From assembly GCA_022560025.1 (NCBI GenBank), contig JAFISE010000013.1, positions 62,001-126,000 of the forward strand: a stretch of DNA of 64,000 nt. Direction: 5' to 3'. Position numbers and translations under genes: made by a program. This document shows, piece by piece, positions 46,863-57,261 of this stretch; position 1 is the stretch's first letter, and the number at the start of each line of letters is the position of its first letter. A model generated the notes under the pieces. The model had not been told where the DNA came from. It saw only the letters and a list, made by a program, of their open reading frames with translations, and ran no database searches. The DNA comes from Stagonosporopsis chrysanthemi (lineage: Eukaryota > Ascomycota > Dothideomycetes > Pleosporales > Didymellaceae).

Positions 46863-48552
46863 CTAGAGGATATATCTGAATTGCGGATTTTTGCGATCAG
46901 TCAAATCATCGTCGTAAGCGTGTTCGAAGCCCTCAAGCGTGCCTGACTTATCCCGCTTGTTATTAACAATAACACACCAATAACGGTAGACCAGAGCAAT
47001 GAAACCAGCGACGACTGCAGTCACAAAGGTGACAATGAAGCCGGACTCATAGCGTGGCGCATCCTGAGGCTTGAAAACAAGAGGTCCGACGAAGTTACCG
47101 AGACAATAGCCGATATAAATACCGGAAGAAGCGACAGTTCGCTTAGTATATCCTGCAGTATTGGCCAAGGCGAGACCCATGAGCACTGCGTAGCCGCCGC
47201 CGACGGAAGGCAGGATGTAACAGGCGAAGAGCAGAGCGCCCGTCTGGCTTCGCGGTAGTAGCCAAAGCAGCAGAGCAGCGAGCGTGGTCAACATTTGGCA
47301 GGTAAATATTGCCCACGAACGCAGGCCTGTGTATTTGTAACAAAGCCAAGGGACGAGGAGTTGCAAAGTGCCAGCATAAGCACCAGCCGGCATTACCAGA
47401 AGGAGTGAATTAAGAGTTGTGTAACCGAAGGAGTTCTGTGTGGAGTCAGCACTTCTGAACGCACCGAGTGATAGATGAGGCTCATGTAGAAGGTGCAAAA
47501 CTCACAATGATGATCGGGGTGAAGGTCGAGATGGGACCGTTGGCAATCATGCACAGGAAAGCGATCGCAAACATCATCCAAAACTTCTCGTCCATAAGTA
47601 GTTCGATGACCTGCGACCCCTTAAAGTGTGTGTTTCGGACACCGGAGTTGTTGGAGCGAAGTCGAGCGACTGAAATATAGCGTTGCCTCTCGCTGAAGCC
47701 CTTGGCTCGCACTGGGTCCGGAGGAAGAACCCACCACAAGGCGATACCCCATACAATTGTGAGAGCGCCAGCGAACAAGTACATCAACTTCCAATTGGAT
47801 AAGGAGCTCTTGGCTTGTCCAAAGCCGTAATTGAGAACCGGAGAGAAGATTGACACGTAGCCGGTGCAGGAGTACCAGATTCTGAGCAACATTAGACTGA
47901 CATTAATCCGAATGTTTTTGTAGACTTACCCCATCCTAAATGCTTGCTCGTTCTTCTTGTAGAATGATCCGACAATGACCATGAACATAGGACTGATGCC
48001 GCTCTCCAAAAGACCGAGGAAGAATCGTTGTGCGTACAGGTCCTTGTAGTCGCGGCAGACAACTGTCAAGATGAGGCAGATGCCCCATACTGTGACAATG
48101 CCCGATGCAACACGCTCGATAGGGAAACGCTGAACAAGGTACATCGCAGGGTAGGCTCCGACAATGAACCCAAGGTAAAAGATTGCTGCAGACATGGAAT
48201 ACCGGTTGCCGGTTCGAAGCGACAAATCATCGCGGAGTCCGAACAGGGCCTAGAGTTTTCGATCAGCTTTGTCTAGGAAGTGCTCTGAGGAGCTACTCAC
48301 TGCTTGCGAAAGCATAGCCTTGTCGTAGTACTGAAGTCCGTAGGTGACACAGAGTACTGGCATGAGACGAAGATCAATCTTTCGTCTCACAGCCTTTTCT
48401 TCTTTCTCGGTCCACTCTTCTGAGCCCTGGTAAGCCACAAGGACACGCATCGCCTCATCCTGATGGACAGTGTCGACGGCCTTGAGGGCGTTGCCATCGT
48501 CAGAGGCGACCTTCTCTTGTTGAAGCCCCTGGTGTTTCTCGATGTCTGCCAT
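46863..48552 (-). CDS. MFS transporter, allantoate-permease (Dal5-like, anion:cation symporter) family
   Basis: Four exons: 48552-48301, 48249-47930, 47881-47506 and 47435-46863 (introns 48-70 bases), giving 506 residues. Twelve hydrophobic helices are visible. Family marks include RKIDLRLMPVLCVTYGLQYYDKAML before helix 1, YSMSAAIFYLGFIVGAYPAMYL, RFFLGLLESGISPMFMVIVG, and SSGIYIGYCLGNFVGPLVF with FKPQDAPRY near the end. Dal5-type carriers import small organic anions such as allantoate, nicotinate and other carboxylates by proton symport. The gene starts about 640 bases from the MBL hydrolase on the opposite strand, suggesting shared control. In the cluster it is the likely importer of the substrate or exporter of a product. 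Confidence 0.92.
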
Positions 48553-49195
48553 GATGAAAATGCAAAGCTTCGTGATGGAAGAAGAGTCCAACACTGCTGA
48601 ATGTACGGTGAGTGATCGACACGCTGCAGCTTTATGTCTCCTGTAACCAAGCCTTCGGTTCCTTCACGGCAGCACAGCGGAGCTAATCAGACGCCACTTT
48701 CTGGAGAAGCGGATGCCCCAGAGTGTTGGATGCTTCTCCGCAAGCTGAGACTTCGAATTCGGGGTCATCTTGCAGAGAACCTTGGCTCATAATCGGTAGC
48801 CAACGCGCGATGCATTGAATTCGGCAACGAAGAGTGCACTAGGTATTCTGCATTGAGTTGACCGAAATATCAGCCGCCAATGCCGTGCCCAGAACGGGCT
48901 TGGGCCTGGTGCCGGACAAAGCGGCGCGTTCTGGGGTCTGTGTGGGGTTGGCTATGTAGCGTTGGCCCGTTTTCGCTTGTTCTTCCCGTTCGCGCTCCTT
49001 CCCCAACCTCCACAATCTAGCCTAAGCTGGCCATTGCCCACATTACAGCGCAAGGCTGATGATTGTGATTCTTCTGCAATCTCTGTCAAAGCGTGGCAGC
49101 GTTCAACCCTTGACTGCACACTCACATCAACCAAGTCCTGGCTCCCTCCGGTCGCGCGCACTACCTTCAAGGCCAGCCATTTCAGAATTCCAAAG
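48553..49195. promoter_or_regulatory. Divergent promoter region, MFS/MBL hydrolase
   Basis: About 640 bases between divergent cluster genes. It includes several CGG/CCG triplets, such as CCG and CGG seven bases apart near 48915. The MBL frame is open upstream to 48962. Confidence 0.5.
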
Positions 49196-50263
49196 ATGCA
49201 CGTCAACATACCCCAAGGTTCTGTAGCGGTCAAAGTGCACTTGATTAATCCAGTCAACTTTGGTCCTGCACAAATCCACCGTTTCATGGCACCGCCAGTC
49301 CCTGGTCTAGAGACATTCAAGACTTCGCCTTCACATTCATTCTATATCGAGCACCCCTCAGGCCGCAGGCTTATATTTGACCTTGGTATTCGAAAAGACT
49401 TTCTGAACTATTCAAAAAGCATTGCCGACTACCTACCTACAACAAAGTATGATATTCAAGTGTCAGAGAATGTTGTGGATATCTTGGAGTCGAGCGGTGT
49501 AGAGCCCGACAGCATCGAGGCTGTCATCTGGAGTCACTGGCACTGGGACCATATTGGAGACCCTTCATCTTTTCCTCACAATGTCGATCTTGTTGTTGGT
49601 CAGGGCTTCAAGGATGCCATGCTCCCAGGGTACCCAGCCAACCAGGCGTCACCTATTCGAGAAAGCGATTATGCCAACCGGGAGCTCCGAGAGATCAGCT
49701 TTGATTCTGAACTAAAAATTGGACAATTCCCAGCATTTGACTATTTCGGAGACGGGAGCTTCTACTTGCTAGACAGTCCTGGGCATGCCATAGGTCATTT
49801 GTGCGGGCTTGCAAGGACAACGACAGAGCAGGGAGGTTCATTCGTACTGCTCGGCGGTGACGTATGCCACTACGCAGGTATTTTCAGGCCCTCAAAACAC
49901 CTGCAAGTGCCAGAGTCTATAAGTCCCCACCCATGCCAACCGGAAGGCAACATGCACTTTTGCCCTGGCACTGCGTTTGTAGAGCTACAACAGGCCCGAG
50001 GCAGATCTTCCACAGACAGCCTGTATGATATGACGTTCGGACACGACATCCCGCTCGCGAGAAATACCGCGACCTGGTTGCAGGAGCTTGATGCAGACGA
50101 ACGAATATTCGTGATCATCGCTCATGACTCAACAGTCAGAGATGGCGTTGATCATTTTCCTCGGTCGTTGAACGACTGGAAAGCTAAAGGCTGGGGTCAC
50201 TCACTGAAGTGGGCTTTCTTCAGAGACCTTGAACCATATTGGCAGGAAAAAGGTTTAGTCTAG
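49196..50263 (+). CDS. Metallo-beta-lactamase-fold hydrolase (possible lactonase)
   Basis: Single exon, 355 residues from the chosen start (MHVNIPQGSVAVKVHLINPVNF); an in-frame Met at 48962 would add 78 residues that look like leader. Metal ligands are clear: SHWHWDHIGD (His114, His116, Asp118, His119), then DSPGHAIGH, then LGGDVCHYAG (Asp) and a late IIAHDSTV (His). The dinuclear-zinc pattern with DxxPGH and GGD is typical of the lactonase/glyoxalase-II branch (AHL-lactonase-like). In this cluster it could open the lactone or ester made by a Baeyer-Villiger enzyme. That is inference from context; the fold and metal site are seen directly. An inverted repeat lies about 100 bases after the stop. 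Confidence 0.88.
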   Translation: MHVNIPQGSVAVKVHLINPVNFGPAQIHRFMAPPVPGLETFKTSPSHSFYIEHPSGRRLIFDLGIRKDFLNYSKSIADYLPTTKYDIQVSENVVDILESSGVEPDSIEAVIWSHWHWDHIGDPSSFPHNVDLVVGQGFKDAMLPGYPANQASPIRESDYANRELREISFDSELKIGQFPAFDYFGDGSFYLLDSPGHAIGHLCGLARTTTEQGGSFVLLGGDVCHYAGIFRPSKHLQVPESISPHPCQPEGNMHFCPGTAFVELQQARGRSSTDSLYDMTFGHDIPLARNTATWLQELDADERIFVIIAHDSTVRDGVDHFPRSLNDWKAKGWGHSLKWAFFRDLEPYWQEKGLV

Positions 50264-50849
50264 TAAGAGTCCGAGTGAGTGAATACGAAATAGTCTACAA
50301 GCATATTTCGAACCAATCCGATCCAAAAGCACCATCCCGTGTGTTCTACCAGCAACCACATGTTTCATACAAGGGGGAGCATGAATGTATGAGAATACGA
50401 GGGTCGGTGTCGATCCTAGATTGACCAATCAAATCCGTTAGATGTAGGTACTGGCCAACCAGAAACCTCCAGAAATCTCGGTGTGGCAACTCGTATTCTC
50501 ATTCATTCATGCTCCTCCCTTGTACAGTTCCCACACCTACCCATGCCATCCGCAAGATCCACATGCCGATGTCTTCCTGTGCTAGCTGCGGCCAGGGCTG
50601 GGCAGTGATGCCCGTCTTCCCACTAGACCCAAACTGGATTGCCGAAAGTGCGGGGCTCCACTCAAGGACTGAATCATGACCTTGCAGCGACAAACAGCGG
50701 ACCGATAGTGATCTGCCGTATGGCAATGGCCGCAAAGAGAACTTTTTCGGAACCGACGACATGAAGCGCGTAAGATAAACCCACACCTCATCAGCATTTG
50801 TGTTGCCTTCAGAGAGCATCCTTCTTACACAATCGACAACAGCACAGAT
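50264..50849. promoter_or_regulatory. Upstream region of the first flavin monooxygenase
   Basis: Contains the inverted repeat listed separately and a perfect CGG-A-CCG site at 50698-50704, about 150 bases upstream of the ATG. This is a spacing some Zn2Cys6 dimers bind. Confidence 0.45.
50368..50524. mobile_element. MITE-like element or large hairpin with 34-base inverted ends
   Basis: The left arm (50368-50401) and right arm (50490-50524) are reverse complements except for one mismatch and one extra base. They share TACAAGGG, GGAGCATGAATG and ATGAGAATACGAG. Each end begins and finishes with TA, as expected for Tc1/mariner-type insertion. The 88-base middle has no coding capacity. It lies between the MBL hydrolase stop and the next cluster gene. 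Confidence 0.6.
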
Positions 50850-52669
50850 ATGGTTGGTCAACTAAGCAGTGTCAGACAGGGCCAGCAAGCCAAGCTACAA
50901 CCTGATTTGGACTATGATGTCCTTATCATCGGTGCAGGCCAGGTATGTCGTCTTCCAATGTCTCAAACTGATACACCCCTGGAGGCTCACGGTTTGCTCA
51001 GAGTGGGATGTACTCATTGCTTCGAATGAGAAAACTCGGACTCAAGGTCAGAGCCCTAGAGGCTGGATCGGGAGAAGGAGGCACGTGGTTTTGGTAAGTA
51101 AAGATATTTGGACGACTCAAAATTTCAGTGACTTAACATCGACAGGAACCGCTATCCTGGAGCACGTTTTGACTCGGAGTCATATTCCTACATCTTCTCT
51201 TTCGACCAGTCATTGCTTGATGAGTGGGACTGGAGTGAACACTTCGCTGGTCAAGAAGAAACATTGCGCTACTGCCAGTTCTTCGCAAAGAAGTACAACC
51301 TCCATGAAGACATGCAATTCAATACCAGAGTATCGTCTGCACGCTGGCGGGAGGAGTCTAACTCATGGATCATCACCGACGAAGAGGGTAAGACGTATAC
51401 TTCAAGATTCGTCATCAGCTGTATGGGAATTCTCAATCAGCCTACCTTGCCTACTATCCCAGGCGTAGACGACTTTAAAGGGTCCGCGTTCCATACGGCT
51501 CGCTGGCCAGCAGACGCAAGCGCCATCAACGGCAAGAGAGTTGCAATTATCGGCACAGGCGCCACAGGCATCCAAACCATCCAGGAGATCAAGAAGACTG
51601 TTGGTTCTCTGACTGTATTTCAGCGCACACCGAACTGGACTGCACCTCTCCGCAACACCAAGATCTCGCCTCAGGAAATGGACGAAATCCGTCGGAATTA
51701 CCCCACGATCTTCAAAAGTTGCCTCGACTCGTACTCTTGCTTTATTCATCAGTCCAACCCAAATTCAGCCTTCAGCGTCGGCGATGCTGAGCGCGAGGCC
51801 TACTGGGAGGAGCTCTATTCCAAATCCGGCTTCTCCAAATGGCTGAGCAACTTTTACGACATCAATACCGATAGCGCGGCAAATAAGCTGTTCTCAGACT
51901 TTATTGCAAACAAGATCCGACAACGTGTTGATGACCCTGAAGTTGCCGAGAAGCTCATTCCCAAGAACCATGGCTTCGGAACAAGGAGAGTGCCCCTCGA
52001 AGGCGGCTACTATGAGGCGTTCAATCAGCCAAATGTCAAACTTGTTGACATCAACGAAAACCCGATCGAGTGCATACACGAGAAGGGCATCAAAACTAAG
52101 GATGAGGACTTTGAGTTCGATGTCATCGTCTACGCAACAGGATTCGATGCCGTGACCGGCTCTTTCGCTGCCGTGGATATCCGTGGTGTCGACGGCAAGA
52201 AGTTGACAGACGAATGGGCGAACGGCGTCCAGACATATCTTGGACTGACAGTGCACAATTTCCCGTAAGAACTATAACAGTACGAATGCTGAGACGGTGT
52301 GCTGACCATCCTAGTAATTTCTATAACATCATGGGTCCCCACCAGATGTTCGGCAACATTCCCCGCAGCATAGAATACGCTGTTGGTTGGGTAGCAGACT
52401 TCATCGAATACATGGTCAACCATGACATCGCCATTGCAGAGGCCACTGAAGAAGGTCAGAAAGCCTGGACAAAGCACGTGCATGACTGCGCGACAGGCAT
52501 GCTAGCGCTGGAAGTCGACGGGTGGATGACTGGAGTGAATAAGAATATTGCTGGGAAGCAGAAACGCTCCATTGCAAGGTATTGGGGGCCTGCCGGAGGG
52601 TTTCGTGCAAGATGTAATGACGTAGCGTCAAGAGGTTACGAGGATTTAAGACTGGTTAAGGCTTCGTAG
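50850..52669 (+). CDS. Flavin-dependent Baeyer-Villiger-type monooxygenase 1
   Basis: Four exons: 50850-50942, 51002-51093, 51146-52264 and 52315-52669, giving 552 residues. The FAD Rossmann motif GAGQSG (28-33) spans the first intron. The BVMO fingerprint FKGSAFHTARWP (F-x-G-x3-H-x3-W-P, residues 172-183) is complete, and an NADPH Rossmann motif IIGTGATG follows (about 196-203). Further family marks are EAGSGEGGTWFWNRYPGARFDSES and YATGFDAVTGSF. The length is that of cyclohexanone/phenylacetone monooxygenases (about 540-550). These enzymes insert oxygen next to a ketone to give an ester or lactone using NADPH and O2. The flanking dehydrogenases and hydrolases support that role here. All intron phases close. 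Confidence 0.93.
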
Positions 52670-53147
52670 ATCATGTTGTTCAATGCCAATCTGTTCTGAG
52701 TTAAAGTTGAAAGTTGGTAAATAGTCGCATGCTACGTGACTTCCAACCGTATCAGCATTGTGACATCAAATCTATGATCACACAATACGCTGATGCTCCA
52801 CAGTCCGAGGGACGCACGCAAACTTACCCATGTGATCGACGGACATGTAGGCAGCCGAATGTAGTTAGATCGACACTAAATTAGCCACTCTCCAACCTTC
52901 AGATCAGCTGCACGTCGCTCAAGCCTCAACGTGTCGAACAAGGAGATCACTGACTTTCTACACTTCAGTGTGAACTGCCATATCTTACATCAGGTACCCC
53001 GATGCGCACGCAAAGCGACCTGATTCGTCCAGCTGTCCCGCGTGCTCCTGATTGATCACAGTAGACTGCACCAATTTCATCAACAGGCTCAGCCCTGACT
53101 GTAATACACATCAAGCGGATCCCCGGAGGCTACGAAATTACGAGGCC
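52670..53147. other. Upstream region of the cluster regulator
   Basis: Promoter region of the Zn2Cys6 gene. Nothing else is recognised. Confidence 0.55.
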
Positions 53148-55402
53148 ATGACGGCAGAGAACATTGCCACAGAAAACTGGCTACACTATTCAGAAAGTCA
53201 GCCAAAGCGCAAGCGTGCCGAGCTCGTGTGCACGGCATGTCATTCAAAGAAGATCAAATGCGACTTACAAGCACGCAAAAATGACGGCGAGGAAGTCTGC
53301 TCTCATTGCTCGTCGTCAGGACGAGACTGTCATATCCGCCCGTCAAGACGAGAGAAGAAGAGGAAGGCAAACCGAGACACTTCTCGCACGGAAAGTGTGC
53401 AAGGAGACGACATGCCAACCGGGGTGGACGCGTTGCTCGCTGCGGGTGCCACCTTCCAAGCATTGACCGAAGCGAATCTACAGGCTGGACCTACGGAGGT
53501 TATTCAAAACAACCACATTTCGCCAATATCGTTGCACAGCATCCGCATTCGCGACTTCCAGTCCATGCCTTCGCCCCAGGGCTCGTTCCACGTTTTCCCT
53601 AATCAAACCGCAACCCGAAGACTTACAAATGCAAGTCAGACGGAGACCACGCCTACCCAAACCAACGATGTGGATAGTGGATTTCTTCAAGTTTATGGTC
53701 CGGAGCATCAATTTGAAGCCGACAATCAAGCTTTTGTGGCTCAACTAGAGCACCGTTACTCTTCCGTTCTGCGAGCCGACCTCGAGCAAATATTCACGGA
53801 GACGTACTTTACTTACAGCTATCCATGGTGTCCTGTTCTCGATCGCCAAACTCTCTCGTCTGATGTGGCAAGATCACCATTGCTTGCAAATGCCCTTGCG
53901 CTGGCAAGCAGCCACATACAGCCTCCTCTGTTACCCCATGATGGACCTGAAGTCTACTACAAACGAGCTCGAACTATCTTCTACGACGACGAAGAAGCCG
54001 ATGAGATGACAACTCTCAAGGCGCTCTGTTTGTTCTACTGGTGGGCGCCTCAATCACCCTCACGGGTCCATCGTCATAGCTCTTGGTACGTTCTTGTGAC
54101 TCAATGAGTGGTCAAATGCTGAATGCTCCTCAGGTGGTGGACATCGGTTATTATTCGGCATGCGCAGCAAATGAATATACATCGAGAACCGGCTTTGGAT
54201 GATCCCATCCGAGCTCGCGTCGATACCGGACTGAGACGCCGTATATGGTGGACTGTATTCGTGAGTTCTGACCCTTTGTGTATGAGTGACACTAGCCGCT
54301 TTCCTTCACAAAATTGGCGGCATTGGTTGTAATGTCTTCTGACCTATTTACACGACGAGTTGTTGCTATACGTATGGGAAGCTGACCATGGCAGGCTCGT
54401 GAGAGACTCACTTCTCTTTGTCAAAGTAAACCGCCTATCATAGATCCAGATGACTGCAGCATCCAGCAACCAACTCTGGCTGACTTTCCACCCGACGTGC
54501 AAAGTCAACACCAGGGCGAAATATTCATTTATTGGGTTCGGCTAAGCGCAATAATCGGACGCATCGCCAAAGTTTTACTACAGTCGAACGACAAATCCGC
54601 ACCTTTGCCCAATGAGCTCCGGGAAGAGCTTGTCGCCTGGGTTCATTCACTACCCCCTACGTTACGTCTACACATCGACACGCCACGAACGCAGTATTTT
54701 GACCGTGATGTACACCAGCTGCATCTTTTCTACCTAACGACGATTATCATCCTGCATCTAAAACGCTCTGGTGGCCAGTTACCCCAAGCCTTACCGCCGG
54801 CAATCCTTGCAGCGTCATGCACAGCCAGAATTCTAAGAGATATCCTCGCACGCGGCAATTCTCGCTTCCTTATGGCCATCACATGTTGGCATTCCGCTAC
54901 TGCTTTCATCGCACTTCTACAAGCTTGTCGGATCCAACATCTCAGCAAGTCTGCAAACGAAGATTTGGACATTCTTGAGATTGCTGCAAAGGAATTGCAT
55001 AAGATGTGGGCATCGGCCAATGTCATAATATCAGGCTTTGATAGGCTTCGAAAGTCAGACCCGACGAAAGACACTTCAAACACCGGCAACGAGCTGGATG
55101 GTATGACAATCAGCAGCACACCTAATTGTGTAGCAGATCATAATTCTACAGCGAATGGAGTCGGGGTCAATGAAGATGACGACTTCGATTGGATGCGTTT
55201 CTTTCCGTTTGTATCGAAATCGACCAACGGCATCGCTGAGAGCTTAGTTACCAGAAGAGAGCAAGGAACCGTGACAAGAGGCTTCCCATCACCAAACAAT
55301 GAGTTGTTTCACGACACTCTCCTAGCACAATACTCGGAAATGTTTGATCCATTCACAGACTATACCCTTGGCTTTCCGGATTTTACATTCCATCCATGTT
55401 AG
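53148..55402 (+). CDS. Zn2Cys6 transcription factor, probable cluster regulator
   Basis: Three exons: 53148-54085, 54134-54260 and 54395-55402, giving 690 residues. The zinc cluster is C-TA-C-HSKKIK-C-x12-C-SH-C-SSSGRD-C near residues 28-61, preceded by KRKR and followed by a basic SRREKKRKANR linker. The fungal-specific TF domain runs from about residue 200: FTETYFTYSYPWCPVLDRQTL, then KALCLFYWW and RRRIWWTVFARERLTSL, the last joined across a 134-base intron, which is long for this window. It resembles the CtaFacb/Xylr-type middle homology region. It lies between the two monooxygenase genes, as pathway-specific regulators often do. An in-frame Met upstream at 53052 is possible, but the shorter start precedes a cleaner domain. 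Confidence 0.88.
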
Positions 55403-55576
55403 GCTGGAATACAAAGGCAAATCGCGTTTATGGACAACACTGAGCAATTTCTTGTGACCACAATCATTCATATAGACTGTAAGGCGGGTAAATAATCTTA
55501 GACCATTCACAGCGCTTGCATAATTATCAACCACAATTTGAACTACGCCGATCTCCTACCTTGCGGCTAATCGCTA
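55403..55576. other. Short convergent spacer
   Basis: 174 bases between the stop codons of the regulator and the SDR gene. Confidence 0.7.
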
Positions 55577-56660
55577 TCAGCTAATTTTGGTGTCGTCTTC
55601 CTTGTAAACACGCACTTTGTAGTCATCCAGCCATTTATCTTCAATGATGACCAGCTGGGTATCCTGGGTCCGCTTCAGGTATCCTCCATGCCCATCGTTC
55701 TCCGTGTAATCATCTTTATCAATGTCCATGTATCCCTCTCTAGCTTTTGATCTTGGTGTGATCATCAAACTTCTGCCTACAAAATTGTTAGTCACCATGT
55801 GTTGTTGATGATGAATAAGGAATGACATACCGTTGACCGATTTATCACTAGCAATCCTCATCATGCAGCTAGCCACGTCTTCCTGTTCACCAAAGTCGAT
55901 ACCGTGATCTTCCAGCCACTTCTCGTACTCTTTGGTTCGAATTGCACTCCTAATCCAGCACGGTGCGACATAGTTGATTCTGATTCCCTGCTCCCAGGTA
56001 TTGCGGCGCGCTGTACGTACAAAGCCATGCAGCGCGTACTTTGTGGAGGTGTACTCCCAGTTACCCTGCACTAGGTCAGGTTCTGCATCTGCAGGGGGGT
56101 GTATCACTTACAGGTGAATCGATCCATCCAACCATACTCCCGGTGACAATGAAACAACGATCGCGCTCTTCACTCTCCTTTTGCTTACGCCAATAGTGCA
56201 CCGCAAGCTTCCATGTGTAGAAGCTGCCTTTCAGATTGACATCTACGATCCTGAGATCTGGCTTGACAGGCTCACCATTGGGATCGTCAAGGTTCCAAAG
56301 ACTATCTCCTGAACTTCGGCTGATCCCTGCATTTGCAATGACGATGTCGATGGCACCGAATTTGCTCAATGCCGTCTCGAACATCTTCTTTTGCTGATCC
56401 CAGTCACGGATGTCAACTTCGACAAACACAGTTTGCTCAGAGCCATGTTTCTTGTTGAGTTCATCAGCAATCTCATAGCCACGCTTGTTGATATCCGCGA
56501 TGGTGATGTATGCGCCCGCAGCTGCGAAATGCCGAACACATGTCTCGCCCATGCCATTGGCACCGCCCGTGATGATGACAGATTTACCAGCAAGCTTGGA
56601 GGAGTCCACAGGGACAGTATGGTCAAGTGGACCGTTGTATGTGTACTTTTCGATAGGCAT
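55577..56660 (-). CDS. Short-chain dehydrogenase/reductase
   Basis: Three exons: 56660-56112, 56065-55831 and 55776-55577 (introns 46 and 54 bases), giving 327 residues. The cofactor motif is TGGANGMGE (31-39), followed by ADIN at strand 2, VDIRDW, IANAGIS, and the catalytic Tyr188-x3-Lys192 in NWEYTSTKYALHG. The Asp after strand 2 suggests NAD(H) preference. The C-terminus is longer than in classical SDRs (charged tail ending KEDDTKIS). It is divergent from monooxygenase 2, with start codons about 600 bases apart. In the cluster it could oxidise an alcohol to the ketone used by the monooxygenases, or a later hydroxy-acid intermediate. Confidence 0.92.
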
Positions 56661-57261
56661 TATGGAGGAAAATAAGTAACAATGGTAGAATTGATAGGTT
56701 GCGCAGTGTGATAGGTTATCAGTATAAAATTGAAGCTACCTAGGTACGGTTTAACATAGGGGCTTGTACTGTGTATACCTCCACATGTCCAGGTCAGCCC
56801 ATCTTCCAATGCGAAGCGGGCTACATCCGTTTCCCATGTCTGGTAGTCCGGCGGAAATGCTTTCGCGGGGCTGTAAGACTTTGCGGGGTTATTCGGTTAT
56901 CCCAATACGGTTGGCGGCAGTCGGCAAATCTTGTCGTGGGACAAGCATTGCCACTGCACCCTGCCGAAGAGACCAACAATGCCGGCGCAGCTTCGCGGAT
57001 GGCTGCCGTAGGCGCTTCAGGCGGTCGCTGCAGCTATCTGTCTCACATGGGCTCGGGGTGATGTGATCTCGGCAAGAAGACAGGCCAAAGCTAGGCTGCA
57101 GAGACATGGCGGTACCACCGATAATTCAGCCTACCGTATTAGCTGCGCTTAGACGATTGGAATCACATATGTACGAAGAGCAGCACTAAATTCCACAATC
57201 CAGTATCGTTCTTCCTCCTTGAAGACATCCACCTGCTTTCGCTGTCGCCTCACTCGCCATC
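56661..57261. promoter_or_regulatory. Divergent promoter, SDR/monooxygenase 2
   Basis: 600 bases between divergent cluster genes, rich in CGG/CCG triplets. It includes CCG-G-CGG at 56848-56854 and several CGG near 56891-56921, which are possible sites for the cluster Zn2Cys6 protein. Confidence 0.5.
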
